Part shown: positions 25,624 to 33,950 of the stretch, in pieces | Position numbering within the stretch: position 1 is the first letter of the stretch | Layout: every line of letters starts with the position of its first letter | Assembly (NCBI RefSeq): GCF_052118625.1 | Contig: NZ_JBQKGW010000001.1 | Location: forward strand, 124,001 to 188,000 | Length of the DNA stretch: 64,000 nt | DNA from: Porcincola sp945869225 | GTDB lineage: Bacteria; Bacillota; Clostridia; Lachnospirales; Lachnospiraceae | Direction of reading: 5' to 3' | Position numbers and translations under genes: made by a program | Notes under the pieces: generated by a model | Databases searched by the model: none | What the model was told of the DNA's origin: nothing | What the model saw: the letters and a program-made list of their open reading frames with translations, nothing else

Positions 25624-25663
25624 ATCAAAAAAAGCGCCTTCCGTCTGATATGAAACACAGCGA

Positions 25664-26122
25664 TCACTTCTGAGCTGCAAATGCATGCTCATCGAGCAGA
25701 ATGGTGAAGGGGCCGTCATTCAGCAGACTGACCTTCATGTCTGCTCCGAAGATGCCGGTCTGTACAAGCGGAACCGCCTTCCGGCATTCTTCTACAATAT
25801 ACTGGTAGATTTCCTCCGCGTGCTGCGGGCTTCCGGCTTCTATAAAACTCGGCCGGTTTCCCCTGCGGCAGTTCGCATACAGCGTAAACTGGGATATTAA
25901 GAGCAGTCCGCCATCCACATCGGCCAGCGAACGGTTCGTTTTTCCCTGATCGTCCTCAAAGATCCGAAGGGAAAGGAGCTTTCTTATGTACTGGTCAGCA
26001 GTCTCCCTTGTATCCTTGTCACAGACTCCAATCAGAACAAGGTAGCCCTTCTGGATGGATCCGACTGTCCTGCCTCCGACATCCACGGACGCATGCGCCA
26101 CTCGCTGAATCAGAAACTTCAT
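25664..26122 (-). CDS. dtd: D-aminoacyl-tRNA deacylase
   Basis: 152 residues. Dtd frees tRNA from mischarged D-amino acids and glycine. Typical motifs are LIQRVAHASVDV at the start, LLLISQFTLYANCRRGNRPSF (a SQFTLYA-type active-site motif) and NDGPFTI near the C-terminus, where the usual form is NxGPVT. Last gene of the lspA-rluD-dtd minus-strand run. Confidence 0.95.
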   Translation of the reverse strand: MKFLIQRVAHASVDVGGRTVGSIQKGYLVLIGVCDKDTRETADQYIRKLLSLRIFEDDQGKTNRSLADVDGGLLLISQFTLYANCRRGNRPSFIEAGSPQHAEEIYQYIVEECRKAVPLVQTGIFGADMKVSLLNDGPFTILLDEHAFAAQK

Positions 26123-26158
26123 CTTTCGATTTCCTTAACCTTTCGTCTGCTGCTTTCC

Positions 26159-27145
26159 TCAGCGCCTGAATGTTTCAAGCAGCTGCTTAAAATACTCCGG
26201 AAGAGGCGCTGTAAACTCCATATAGGCCCCTGTGACGGGATGTTTGAATCCCAGCACCATCGCATGCAGGGTCTGTCCTTCAAGGGAATACGGGCATCTG
26301 GAAGGCCCGTACACGGTATCCCCGAGAAGCGGATGTCCGATATGTGCCATATGGACCCGGATCTGATGCGTCCGTCCGGTTTCAAGCCGGCACTCGATAT
26401 ACGTGTAGGTTCCGAACCGTTCCAGAACACGGTAATGGGTCACTGCTCTTCTTCCCCGCCCCGGCTCACAGACAGCCATCTTCTTCCGGTCAGCCGGGTG
26501 TCTCGCCAGAGGCGCATCGATCACGCCTTCATCCTGCTTCAGATTTCCGATCACAATTGCCCGATAGCGCCTTGTGATCGTGTGGTCATGAAACTGCGCA
26601 GCCAGACACTGATGGGCTTTATCATTTTTTGCGGCAACGAGCGACCCGGTTGTGTCCATATCAATCCGGTGTACGATTCCAGGTCTCAGGACCCCATTGA
26701 TCCCGGACAGACTCCCCCTGCAGTGATAGAGCAGCGCGTTGACAAGCGTGCCGGACATATGGCCGGCAGCCGGATGCACGACCATGCCCTTCGGCTTGTT
26801 CACGACGATCACGTCGTCATCCTCATACAGAATATTCAGGGGAATATTCTCCGGCTTAATTTCCAGATCGTCCGGCGGCGGAAGAAGCACATAAACCGCC
26901 TGTCCTTCCCTCAGCTTCAGCCCGGCTTTTCCGGCAGGGACAGGAACAGAATCCGTACCGGACGTCCGAACATGCCCCTCCTCAATCAGCTTCCGGATAT
27001 AGGACCGGGTCTGTCCGTTCATCCTTTCCGTCAGGAAGACATCCAGCCGGCTGCCGGCATCTGCGGTGTCTGTCCGATAGACCAGCTCCTCAGATACAGG
27101 CGTTCCGACTGCCTCCGCATCCTCTGTGAATTCTTCTTCATTCAT
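26159..27145 (-). CDS. rluD: RluA/RluD-family pseudouridine synthase
   Basis: 328 residues. An S4-like domain (RLDVFLTERM, RSYIRKLIEEGHV) is followed by the catalytic domain with HRIDMDTTGSL (catalytic Asp; other members have HRLDxxTSG), GRTHQIRVHMAHIGHPLLGD and CRLETGRTH. ATG at 27145 overlaps the lspA stop in an ATGA; a longer frame would extend into lspA. Modifies 23S rRNA uridines by family analogy. lspA-rluD adjacency is standard in Firmicutes. Confidence 0.93.
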   Translation of the reverse strand: MNEEEFTEDAEAVGTPVSEELVYRTDTADAGSRLDVFLTERMNGQTRSYIRKLIEEGHVRTSGTDSVPVPAGKAGLKLREGQAVYVLLPPPDDLEIKPENIPLNILYEDDDVIVVNKPKGMVVHPAAGHMSGTLVNALLYHCRGSLSGINGVLRPGIVHRIDMDTTGSLVAAKNDKAHQCLAAQFHDHTITRRYRAIVIGNLKQDEGVIDAPLARHPADRKKMAVCEPGRGRRAVTHYRVLERFGTYTYIECRLETGRTHQIRVHMAHIGHPLLGDTVYGPSRCPYSLEGQTLHAMVLGFKHPVTGAYMEFTAPLPEYFKQLLETFRR

Positions 27146-27690
27146 CCTTTTTTCTCTTCTTTCCCGTCTTGTGCTCCCCCTCTTGTCCATATCCCAGGTT
27201 CATCGTCCCTGTAGACAAAAAGCATCAGAATCATAAGAAGACCTGCGCTCAGAGAGACACAGATGTCTGCCACATTGAAGATCGGAAAATGAATCAGCGA
27301 AATGTAGATGAAGTCGATCACGTATCCTCGGAGGACGCGGTCAATCAGGTTCCCGACGGCTCCTGCCGTCAGCCCTGCCATGCAGACCCGAAGCGGAAGA
27401 TATCTTCTGTCCGGAATCCTGATATAACAGATGACGGCAGCCATGCTGACGACAGCCGCAAACAGGATGAACAGCGGCAGCCGGTTCTGCAGCATTCCAA
27501 AGGCTGCTCCCCGGTTTTCCAGATAGCGAAGCTCAAGCACGCCCGGAATCAGAGTGACAAATCCCTTTCCTGAAAGCTTCAGGTTTCTGTATGCCAGCTC
27601 CTTGGTCAGCTGATCCGCCGCGACAGCCGCACAGACCCCGAAGGCGCCTGCGATCCATTGTTTTCTTTCTTTCCGGTGGCCGGTCCGCAT
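27142..27690 (-). CDS. lspA: Lipoprotein signal peptidase II
   Basis: 182 residues, four hydrophobic segments. Catalytic Asp motifs AVGNLIDRVLRGYVIDF and FNVADICVS are present, with LENRGAAFGML upstream. It cleaves lipoprotein signal peptides in the membrane. ATG at 27690 was chosen because AGGGAG lies 9 nt upstream, whereas ATG at 27699 would be one base from it. aroB ends 24 nt upstream and rluD overlaps the end by 4 nt. Confidence 0.95.
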   Translation of the reverse strand: MRTGHRKERKQWIAGAFGVCAAVAADQLTKELAYRNLKLSGKGFVTLIPGVLELRYLENRGAAFGMLQNRLPLFILFAAVVSMAAVICYIRIPDRRYLPLRVCMAGLTAGAVGNLIDRVLRGYVIDFIYISLIHFPIFNVADICVSLSAGLLMILMLFVYRDDEPGIWTRGGAQDGKEEKKG

Positions 27691-27714
27691 ACAGTCCATC
27701 TCCCTCAATCGATC

Positions 27715-28851
27715 TCAATCATTCTGATGGAGATCCGCATCCAGAAACTCCAGTGCCTTCCGGATTTCCTCATCGGTTACCGTCCGGTCAATAAATGCAT
27801 CGCCCAGCTGGTGAAGCAGAATAAAGCGAAGCTGTCCCTTGTCCATCTTCTTGTCCAGCTTCATCACGCGGATAATGTCGTCAATCCGGAGACTGTCAAA
27901 GGAAATAGGAAGGTGAAAGCCGACAAACATATCGCGGATTTCATAGAATGTATCATCATCAATATACTTTCTCTGCCAGGAGATGTAGGCTGCCACCACG
28001 CACCCAAGTGCCACACACTGTCCGTGCGCAAGCGAGAAATTTTTCAGCCGCTCGATTGCATGCCCTGCGGTATGGCCGAAATTCAGAAGGGCACGGTCGT
28101 TCATTTCCTCCGGATCCTTCTCCACAATCTCCCGCTTGATGTTGACACTCCGCACCACCATCTGAAGAAGCGTCGCGCTGTCGCGCTCCTCGATCTCCTC
28201 CATATGGTCGAGCAGCCATTCGTAGTAATCGGCATCCCGGATCAGCCCATGCTTGAGGACCTCGCCCATGCCGCTGGAGAACTGAAGATCATCGAGGGAC
28301 TGAAGCGTGCTGATATTGAGATATACCATGGACGGCTGATGAAAGGCACCGACCATATTCTTGTACTTGTCAAAATCAACCCCTGTCTTTCCGCCGATGC
28401 TCGAATCGACCTGTGACAGGAGTGTCGTCGGAATCTGAACAAACCGAATTCCGCGCAGATAGCAGGCTGCTGCAAAGCCCGCCATATCACCGACAACGCC
28501 CCCGCCGAGTGCTGCCACGATGTCATGGCGGTCAAGACGATTCTCGATCAGGTGCGTCAGGATCTTTCGAATCCAGTCCAGGTTTTTATGTTCTTCTCCG
28601 GCCTGAATTACAAAAGACGAGAGCTCGGCGCAGACCGGCTTCAGTCTGTCCAGCACCTCTCTCAGATAGAGCTTTTCCACATGGCTGTCTGTGATGACAG
28701 CAATGCGTCTGCCGGCCGGCTTCAGGTCTGCCATGCGAGCCCCCAGGTTCTCAAAGGAGTTCTCCGGATAGATGCGGTAGATTTCCTCTGATCCCCTTCT
28801 GACGGAGATCGGACTATGAAAGACTGCCGCTGCGTTTCCTGCTTGTTCCAT
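27715..28851 (-). CDS. aroB: 3-dehydroquinate synthase
   Basis: 378 residues. Shikimate pathway, DAHP to 3-dehydroquinate. NAD site ALGGGVVGDMAGFAA, YLRGIRFVQIPTTLLSQVDSSIGGKTGVD, and metal ligands in GEVLKHG and LNFGHTAGHA. ATG at 28851 follows GGGAGGAG; the longer frame to 28944 would run through the sepF terminator. It heads an aroB-lspA-rluD-dtd transcription unit; other aro genes are not present in the window. Confidence 0.95.
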   Translation of the reverse strand: MEQAGNAAAVFHSPISVRRGSEEIYRIYPENSFENLGARMADLKPAGRRIAVITDSHVEKLYLREVLDRLKPVCAELSSFVIQAGEEHKNLDWIRKILTHLIENRLDRHDIVAALGGGVVGDMAGFAAACYLRGIRFVQIPTTLLSQVDSSIGGKTGVDFDKYKNMVGAFHQPSMVYLNISTLQSLDDLQFSSGMGEVLKHGLIRDADYYEWLLDHMEEIEERDSATLLQMVVRSVNIKREIVEKDPEEMNDRALLNFGHTAGHAIERLKNFSLAHGQCVALGCVVAAYISWQRKYIDDDTFYEIRDMFVGFHLPISFDSLRIDDIIRVMKLDKKMDKGQLRFILLHQLGDAFIDRTVTDEEIRKALEFLDADLHQND

Positions 28852-28876
28852 CTCTTTTTCTCCTCCCTGCCGGATA

Positions 28877-28915
28877 TGAAAAGACCGCCGGGTCAATGGA
28901 CTACACGGCGGTCTT
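28877..28915 (-). terminator. Intrinsic terminator of the yggS-sepF unit
   Basis: Perfect 10-bp stem AAGACCGCCG (28915-28906, minus strand) with CGGCGGTCTT (28890-28881), loop 15 nt, then TTTT. It lies between the sepF stop and the aroB start. Confidence 0.85.
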
Positions 28916-28943
28916 GTGCGATCTTTCCTGCCCTCAGGCAGCA

Positions 28944-29573
28944 TTAAAAATCTTCATCGTCTCCCAGGTCATCCGGATCAAATGTCCCAGTGAGAATCTC
29001 CTGGAACTCCCCGGTGATCTGAATGTCCTTCGGTGTGAGCACGAAAATGTAATTACTGATCTTGTCCAGTCTTCCCTGCAGCGCACAGGTGCACCCGGAG
29101 GCGAAATCAAACAACCTCTGAGAGACGTCCAGATCAAGCCCCTCCAGGTTCAGGATAACGACACATCTGGCCACCAGCGTCTTTGCAATCTCAAGGGCAT
29201 CCTCCATCGACTTCGGCCTAATCACACATACAGAATAGTTATTCGTCTCTTCATCCTCCTGTACGGCTTTTCTCGGCCTGAAGGTCGATACCTTCGGGCT
29301 CCTTGCTCTTTCCGGAGCTGACTCATATGCATTTTCAGGTTTTTCCACTGCCTGTCCGAAGAACGAACGTCTCTCCCGCTTTTGCTGGGGAAACGATGTC
29401 ACAGCAGACTTCGATCCGCTGTCTGTCTCCTCACGCCTCCGGATGAGACGCCTCGATGGATGACGATCTACTAGATCCACATCGGAATCATCCTCATCCA
29501 GATAATCGTCCTCGTCGACATCATCATTCAGGGTGACTTTTTCCAGAAATTTATCGAAACTAGGAAATTTCAT
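28944..29573 (-). CDS. sepF: Cell division protein SepF
   Basis: 209 residues. SepF polymerises and tethers FtsZ to the membrane. An amphipathic N-terminal helix region (FDKFLEKV) is followed by an acidic/basic linker (DDVDEDDYLDEDDSD, RRLIRRREE), then the SepF core from about 110: VIRPKSMEDALEIAKTLVARCVVILNLEGLD, RLFDFASGC, GRLDKISNYIFVLTP. Overlaps yggS by 4 nt. Terminator directly downstream. Confidence 0.95.
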   Translation of the reverse strand: MKFPSFDKFLEKVTLNDDVDEDDYLDEDDSDVDLVDRHPSRRLIRRREETDSGSKSAVTSFPQQKRERRSFFGQAVEKPENAYESAPERARSPKVSTFRPRKAVQEDEETNNYSVCVIRPKSMEDALEIAKTLVARCVVILNLEGLDLDVSQRLFDFASGCTCALQGRLDKISNYIFVLTPKDIQITGEFQEILTGTFDPDDLGDDEDF

Positions 29574-30292
29574 GAAATGCTGGACTCTCCTGTCTTCTCT
29601 TTCATGCCGTAATCTCTCTCTCCGAAGATTCCGGTTCCGACTCTTACATAGGTAGCCCCCTCCTCGACAGCCGTCTCGAAGTCGTCGGTCATCCCCATGC
29701 TGAGCTCAGACATAGTTACATTATCAATGTTTTGACGGGCGATGTCAACCGCTAAATTTCGAAGCGTCCTGAAGACAGGTCTGCTGTCCTCCGGTTTCTC
29801 CGCAATCGGCGCGATTGTCATCAGTCCCCTGATCCGGATATGCGGGTAACGGGACACCGCTTTGACAAAGGCTTCCGCATCCTCCGGGCGGATGCCGCCC
29901 TTGGAAGCCTCACCGGCCACGTTCACCTCCACAAGGACAGGCATCACAAGCTGATGCTTCTCAGCCTCCTTCTCAATGGTCTCGGCAAGCTCAGGCGAGC
30001 CCAGCGAATGGATCATCACCGCCTTGTCGATGATATATTTCACCTTGTTTCGCTGAAGGTTCCCGATCATATGCCAGCGGAGATTCTTGGGAAGAACCTC
30101 ATACTTATCTCTCAGCTCCTGCGGCTTGTTCTCTCCGAAATCGATGATCCCCTCCGCCATGGCCTCCTCGATCATGGAAACCGGCTTTGTCTTGCTGACC
30201 GCAATCAGCGTCACCTCGCTGCGGTTTCTTCCGGCCCTCTCACAGGCAGCCTGAATCCTCTTTTCGATATTCTCCAGATTTTCCTTGATCAT
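29570..30292 (-). CDS. yggS: YggS-family pyridoxal phosphate homeostasis protein
   Basis: 240 residues, single-domain PLP-binding barrel. PLP-lysine motif VTLIAVSKTKP, FGENKPQEL, RWHMIGNLQRNKVK, ELSMGMTDDFETAVEEGATYVRVGTGIFG. It carries PLP without known catalysis. It is coupled to sepF, as ylmE-ylmF in bacilli, and lies 36 nt after the HlyD-like gene. Confidence 0.95.
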   Translation of the reverse strand: MIKENLENIEKRIQAACERAGRNRSEVTLIAVSKTKPVSMIEEAMAEGIIDFGENKPQELRDKYEVLPKNLRWHMIGNLQRNKVKYIIDKAVMIHSLGSPELAETIEKEAEKHQLVMPVLVEVNVAGEASKGGIRPEDAEAFVKAVSRYPHIRIRGLMTIAPIAEKPEDSRPVFRTLRNLAVDIARQNIDNVTMSELSMGMTDDFETAVEEGATYVRVGTGIFGERDYGMKEKTGESSIS

Positions 30293-30328
30293 GTTTACCC
30301 TCCATGTATGAATCCGGTTTCCGAGGTT

Positions 30329-31732
30329 TCAGGCAATGATTTCATCCTCCTTCACCTTGGAAGCATCCAGTGCAATCCGGTCGTGCGCGGAAAGCCCATA
30401 GGTATTCTCGGGATTGACGATGCAGAATTCTTCATTCTGGTCGACAATATTCACCTCGCGAAACACCGCGTATCCCTTGTTGATATTGTAAACACCCTGG
30501 ATTGTCTCCTTCACATCGTCTGAGATTTCATATTTTTTCTCTGTGCCCGGCATAATGATATAATCGCCATCCTTCAGCACAGAGGCGTCAACCAGGTATG
30601 TGTTGGAATCCGTATCCTTCGCGTATACATTCGCTGTAAAATTGCGATTCTGCGCAGATCCGTCGCTGCGGAATGTCTGGGTCTGAAGATAGACCTCCTT
30701 CTCAGAGGACTGGCTCACCGTCACATACTCGGCGGGAATCCTGTAGAAATCCCTGCTGACGATGGCAGAAACCGGTATCTTCAGCCCCTCTGCCTTGCTC
30801 AGGATCAGTTCAATGTCGAGGAACCTGTCCTCCGTAAACCGAACCAGTGAATTCGTCAGCGTAATCTTCCCGTAATAACCGTCTTTTCCGGAAATGATCG
30901 TAAACGGGGCTGTAAAGACACTGTTGTCTTTTAAAAAGCGGATCCGGATTCTTTCTGTTCCGTCAAGCTGTGTGCGGAGCTGGTCATCGACCGGGAAATA
31001 CAGATACCATGTCTCGCTGGTTACAAGCTTATAAATATCATCGCCCGCCGATACACTCTTGTGAAGCCGGAGGTTCTCGCGCTTGTAAGCCCTCTTTCCA
31101 AACATATCCGCGTCAAGCTGTGACTCTTCTGTATGCTCATAGCCATCGACAGAGTAGATGACAAACCCGGCACTCTGGGACTGGTAGCTTCCGCTCACGT
31201 ACTGGCCTGCATTCTCATCAATCGAAGACTGAAGGATCACACTTTCCAGGTCCGCCTTCAGATTATACACCGCAGAGAAGTCATCCGGACCAGAGTTTGC
31301 ACTGTACGTCGAAAGCATGCTCTTGACAGAAGTCAGGTCCTCATCCGATAAACTTGTCTGAACGGATGCCTTGCTGCCGGATTCATCGGCCTGTCCGCCG
31401 ACAGAACAGATCAGCTCCCCGCTTCCGACATTCGAGCCCTCACGAGCATAATATGTGACCGCTCCTGATTCCTGCGCCTGCACAACTTGCTCGGACTTCA
31501 GCGCAAGCGCGCTGTATCTGTAGTTGCCGGAGAGAGAGCCGCTGACAACCTCATAAGGCGTCACCTTTTCGCGCGTCAGGTAAACCACGAAGATAATGAT
31601 CAGGTAGATCAGGATCATTCCGAACAGAATCGTTCCGATATTCAGATCGAACCGATTGTCCAGGCGGATGATTTTCCGGTTATTCTTTTTTTTCTTTTCT
31701 GTACCAGTCAAAGATCCTGCCCTCTTATACAT
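30329..31732 (-). CDS. HlyD-like single-pass membrane protein beside sepF
   Basis: 467 residues. Basic N-terminus (KKKKNNRKIIR), one membrane span about residues 34-53 (IGTILFGMILIYLIIIFVVYL), then an extracytoplasmic part with a split biotinyl-lipoyl-like hairpin (VQAQESGAVTYYAREGSNVGSGELIC) and beta-barrel segments as in HlyD adaptors. No ABC or MFS exporter lies nearby; instead it precedes yggS-sepF. The first ATG (31732) directly follows a terminator hairpin and has no SD; TTG at 31711, with GAGGGCAGGA upstream, is a plausible alternative start. A divisome or envelope role is inference from position. Confidence 0.75.
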   Translation of the reverse strand: MYKRAGSLTGTEKKKKNNRKIIRLDNRFDLNIGTILFGMILIYLIIIFVVYLTREKVTPYEVVSGSLSGNYRYSALALKSEQVVQAQESGAVTYYAREGSNVGSGELICSVGGQADESGSKASVQTSLSDEDLTSVKSMLSTYSANSGPDDFSAVYNLKADLESVILQSSIDENAGQYVSGSYQSQSAGFVIYSVDGYEHTEESQLDADMFGKRAYKRENLRLHKSVSAGDDIYKLVTSETWYLYFPVDDQLRTQLDGTERIRIRFLKDNSVFTAPFTIISGKDGYYGKITLTNSLVRFTEDRFLDIELILSKAEGLKIPVSAIVSRDFYRIPAEYVTVSQSSEKEVYLQTQTFRSDGSAQNRNFTANVYAKDTDSNTYLVDASVLKDGDYIIMPGTEKKYEISDDVKETIQGVYNINKGYAVFREVNIVDQNEEFCIVNPENTYGLSAHDRIALDASKVKEDEIIA

Positions 31733-31735
31733 ACA

Positions 31736-31778
31736 AAAGGCGGCGGGCTGCCGGCTTCAAGCGTCCGGAAACCCGCCG
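31736..31778 (-). terminator. Terminator hairpin immediately before the HlyD-like gene
   Basis: CGGCGGG and CCGG arms (31741-31754) pair with CCGG and CCCGCCG (31765-31778), and TTTT follows on the minus strand. It ends 4 nt before the ATG at 31732, so it terminates the P-loop gene or attenuates the HlyD-yggS-sepF unit. Confidence 0.75.
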
Positions 31779-31852
31779 TATTCAGTTTTCCAACACCTCT
31801 GTGTTGAATGCTTGGATTCCATTCAGTTGATCAATTGATGAACCTGCTGTGA

Positions 31853-32275
31853 TCACAGCTCCGCAATCACCGCATCATGGTACTGTTCAGGAAGCTGCTG
31901 CTTTGTAAGGGATATGCTCACGACAAAATGGACGCCGAACTGTTTGGAGATGTCCTCCAGTTCCTTCAGAACCGGTACCGGGTCTCCGTTCTCCTCAAGC
32001 TTCGCAATCTTCAGGAAGCTGTCGAGGTACACATATTCAAGATCGTGATCCTGGGAAATGATGCCGCAGATAAAACCTAAGAATTCGTCACTGTCCTTGA
32101 TCGGGAAAGTTGTCATATCGATCAGACGGATTTTATTGTTCAGTTCATACATATGCTGCGTACTTTTATCGAGGTAAACAACGTTCCCGTTTACATTCTT
32201 GATCTCGTTGTTTGCCTTTTCCAGAAGTACCTTTGTCTTGCCTCTGCCCTTTTCTCCGATGATGAACTGTATCAT
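31853..32275 (-). CDS. Small P-loop ATP-binding protein of unknown function
   Basis: 140 residues. Walker A GEKGRGKTK is at the extreme N-terminus (MIQFIIGEKGRGKT), followed by VVYLDKS, a possible Walker B-like strand YVYLDSFLKIA, and HFVVSISL. This resembles the compact core of P-loop NTPases with no extra domain. ATG at 32275 has AGGAGG 9 nt upstream; an upstream frame to 32374 covers the promoter. It has its own promoter and terminator, so it is probably monocistronic. No function is assigned. Confidence 0.78.
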   Translation of the reverse strand: MIQFIIGEKGRGKTKVLLEKANNEIKNVNGNVVYLDKSTQHMYELNNKIRLIDMTTFPIKDSDEFLGFICGIISQDHDLEYVYLDSFLKIAKLEENGDPVPVLKELEDISKQFGVHFVVSISLTKQQLPEQYHDAVIAEL

Positions 32276-32327
32276 ATGTCGTTTCCTCCTTATATTCGGG
32301 ATCGGTTCATGCAAATGCTCTGAAATC

Positions 32328-32356
32328 AGTATAAACGATTGCCCTTTCAAATTCAA
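32328..32356 (-). promoter_or_regulatory. Promoter of the P-loop gene
   Basis: Minus strand: TTGAAT (32356-32351), 17-nt spacer, TATACT (32333-32328). Confidence 0.75.
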
Positions 32357-32367
32357 GAACTGTTCTT
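32355..32367 (-). promoter_or_regulatory. 13-bp palindrome overlapping the -35 of the P-loop promoter
   Basis: AAGAAC-T-GTTCTT, a perfect inverted repeat touching the -35 box, where a repressor could sit. The one-base spacer does not fit a GAAC-N4-GTTC LexA box. A direct repeat ACAAGTT lies next to it. Confidence 0.45.
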
Positions 32368-32407
32368 CATACAAGTTGAAACAAGTTCATCCGAGAACAT
32401 CTCCACC

Positions 32408-33481
32408 TTACTTACCGGCGAGCGAAAGGATCTGGGTCATATCGACATACAGCTGCTCCTTGTCCTGTGAATTCAGAATGACAGAGATGTACGGATTTCC
32501 ATATGCATCCTTCGACAGAATACTCAGGCAGGCACCGGCCGCATCCGTCGTGCCGGTTTTTCCGCCGTAGACCGTCACATTGTCCGGTGTCTCCGCGCTT
32601 CCGTCAAGATAATGGTCCGTTGTCGTCCATGTGTTCCCGTAGGCATCTCCCGTCGCATCCTTGTACTCGGCATAATAGGTCTTCCTGCCGATGATGTCCA
32701 GAAACAGATCATACTGCATCAGCGCGTTGAACGTCAGATAGACGTCGTAGGCACAGGTGTAATGATTGTCCTGCGTCATGCCATAGGGATTCACAAAATG
32801 TGTGTGGGTTGCTCCGAGTTTCACGGATTCGTCATTCATCATCTGTACAAACTTGTCTACGGATCCTCCGACATGCTCTGCCACCATCATTGCGGCGTCA
32901 TTGCCGGAGGCAATGAGCATCCCATATACAAGCTGTTTCAGCGTCAGCTGATCACCTACATGCAGTCCGCAGACAGAGGAACCCTCCTCAATATCATTGG
33001 CTGTCTCTGTTACCGTCACAACATCGTCAAGGTTGCCGTACTTGAAGGCCACCAGCGCTGTCATCAGTTTTGTCAGAGACGCCTGCGGACGCTGTTCGAA
33101 GATGTCCTTCGCATAGACCACCTTCTGACCGGTCACGTCAAAGAGTGCTCCCTCTGTTGCGGTAATAAAGACCGCATCCGGATTCACATCCGAATCTGTC
33201 ACGCACAGCCCCTTGGAAAACGGATCCGCACTCATCCTGTCTCCTGCTCCGGGGAGGCCGAATACGGTGCTGCTGTCTGAATACGGTTCCGGAAGAGAGA
33301 CGTCATGCGACCGGAAGACATAAAAGAACACAGCCCAGATGGCACAGGCGGTCAGCACGAGCAGGAAAGCAGCCACGAGTGCAAGCTTCAGATTCTTCCG
33401 CCTTTCCTCCGTTTCCCTGGCCTGTATTCTGTTCCATTCACGCTGTGTATAATAATCAGGTTTCTGTTCTGTTTTTCTCAT
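32408..33481 (-). CDS. D-alanyl-D-alanine carboxypeptidase (S11 family)
   Basis: 357 residues. Active-site motifs ASLTKLMTAL (SxxK), SGND (SxN) and GGKTGTT (KTG). A cytoplasmic basic N-terminus of about 30 residues precedes a membrane span (LALVAAFLLVLTACAIWAVFFYVF), so the catalytic domain is anchored outside the cell by its N-terminus rather than by the C-terminal amphipathic helix of DacA. Trims pentapeptides of peptidoglycan. It lies 28 nt after mgsA at the end of the shape-determination cluster. Confidence 0.93.
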   Translation of the reverse strand: MRKTEQKPDYYTQREWNRIQARETEERRKNLKLALVAAFLLVLTACAIWAVFFYVFRSHDVSLPEPYSDSSTVFGLPGAGDRMSADPFSKGLCVTDSDVNPDAVFITATEGALFDVTGQKVVYAKDIFEQRPQASLTKLMTALVAFKYGNLDDVVTVTETANDIEEGSSVCGLHVGDQLTLKQLVYGMLIASGNDAAMMVAEHVGGSVDKFVQMMNDESVKLGATHTHFVNPYGMTQDNHYTCAYDVYLTFNALMQYDLFLDIIGRKTYYAEYKDATGDAYGNTWTTTDHYLDGSAETPDNVTVYGGKTGTTDAAGACLSILSKDAYGNPYISVILNSQDKEQLYVDMTQILSLAGK

Positions 33482-33509
33482 ATCATCTTTTCAGGCCGTC
33501 CGGACGCAC

Positions 33510-33914
33510 TCAGCGGTACATCTCACGCCAGTCAAGGTCGCCCCGGTCAAGAGACTTCAGGAGAATCTCCGCGGAAGCGATATTCGTCGCAAGCGGGATG
33601 TTATGGATATCACAGCTTCTGATAGCCTTTGTGAAATCCGAGTTGCCATTGCGGATGCCGGTTTCTCTGTCCGGATCCCGGAAATACAGAACCAGATCCA
33701 TCTGATTCTGTTCAATCATGGCACTCATCTGCTGTTCTCCGCCGACATGCCCCTCCAGAAGCTTGTGGACATTCAGCCCGGCCGCCTCCTGGATCAGCCT
33801 TCCGGTCGTCCCCGTCGCGTAAAGCTGGTGACGGGAGAGAATTCCCCTGTAGGCAATGCAGCAGTTCTGCATCAGTTTTTTCTTTGCATCATCAGCGATT
33901 AGTCCAACATTCAT
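33510..33914 (-). CDS. mgsA: Methylglyoxal synthase
   Basis: 134 residues. Converts dihydroxyacetone phosphate to methylglyoxal. GLIADDAKK near the start with catalytic Asp, LYATGTTGRLIQE, EGHVGGEQQM and MDLVLYFRDP (the usual MD.LIFF.DP). SD AGGAGG lies 7 nt upstream. It follows rodA, a conserved neighbour pair in Lachnospiraceae. Confidence 0.95.
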   Translation of the reverse strand: MNVGLIADDAKKKLMQNCCIAYRGILSRHQLYATGTTGRLIQEAAGLNVHKLLEGHVGGEQQMSAMIEQNQMDLVLYFRDPDRETGIRNGNSDFTKAIRSCDIHNIPLATNIASAEILLKSLDRGDLDWREMYR

Positions 33915-33950
33915 AGGGAAACCTCCTTCCCATCACCGTCAGGTGAGTTG

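Noticed and set aside
26093..27214. Plus-strand frame of 373 codons opposite rluD
   Set aside because: Antisense to RluD catalytic motifs and to the start of dtd; no motif or SD support.
32355..32367. LexA box at the P-loop promoter
   Set aside because: GAAC and GTTC are separated by one base instead of four.
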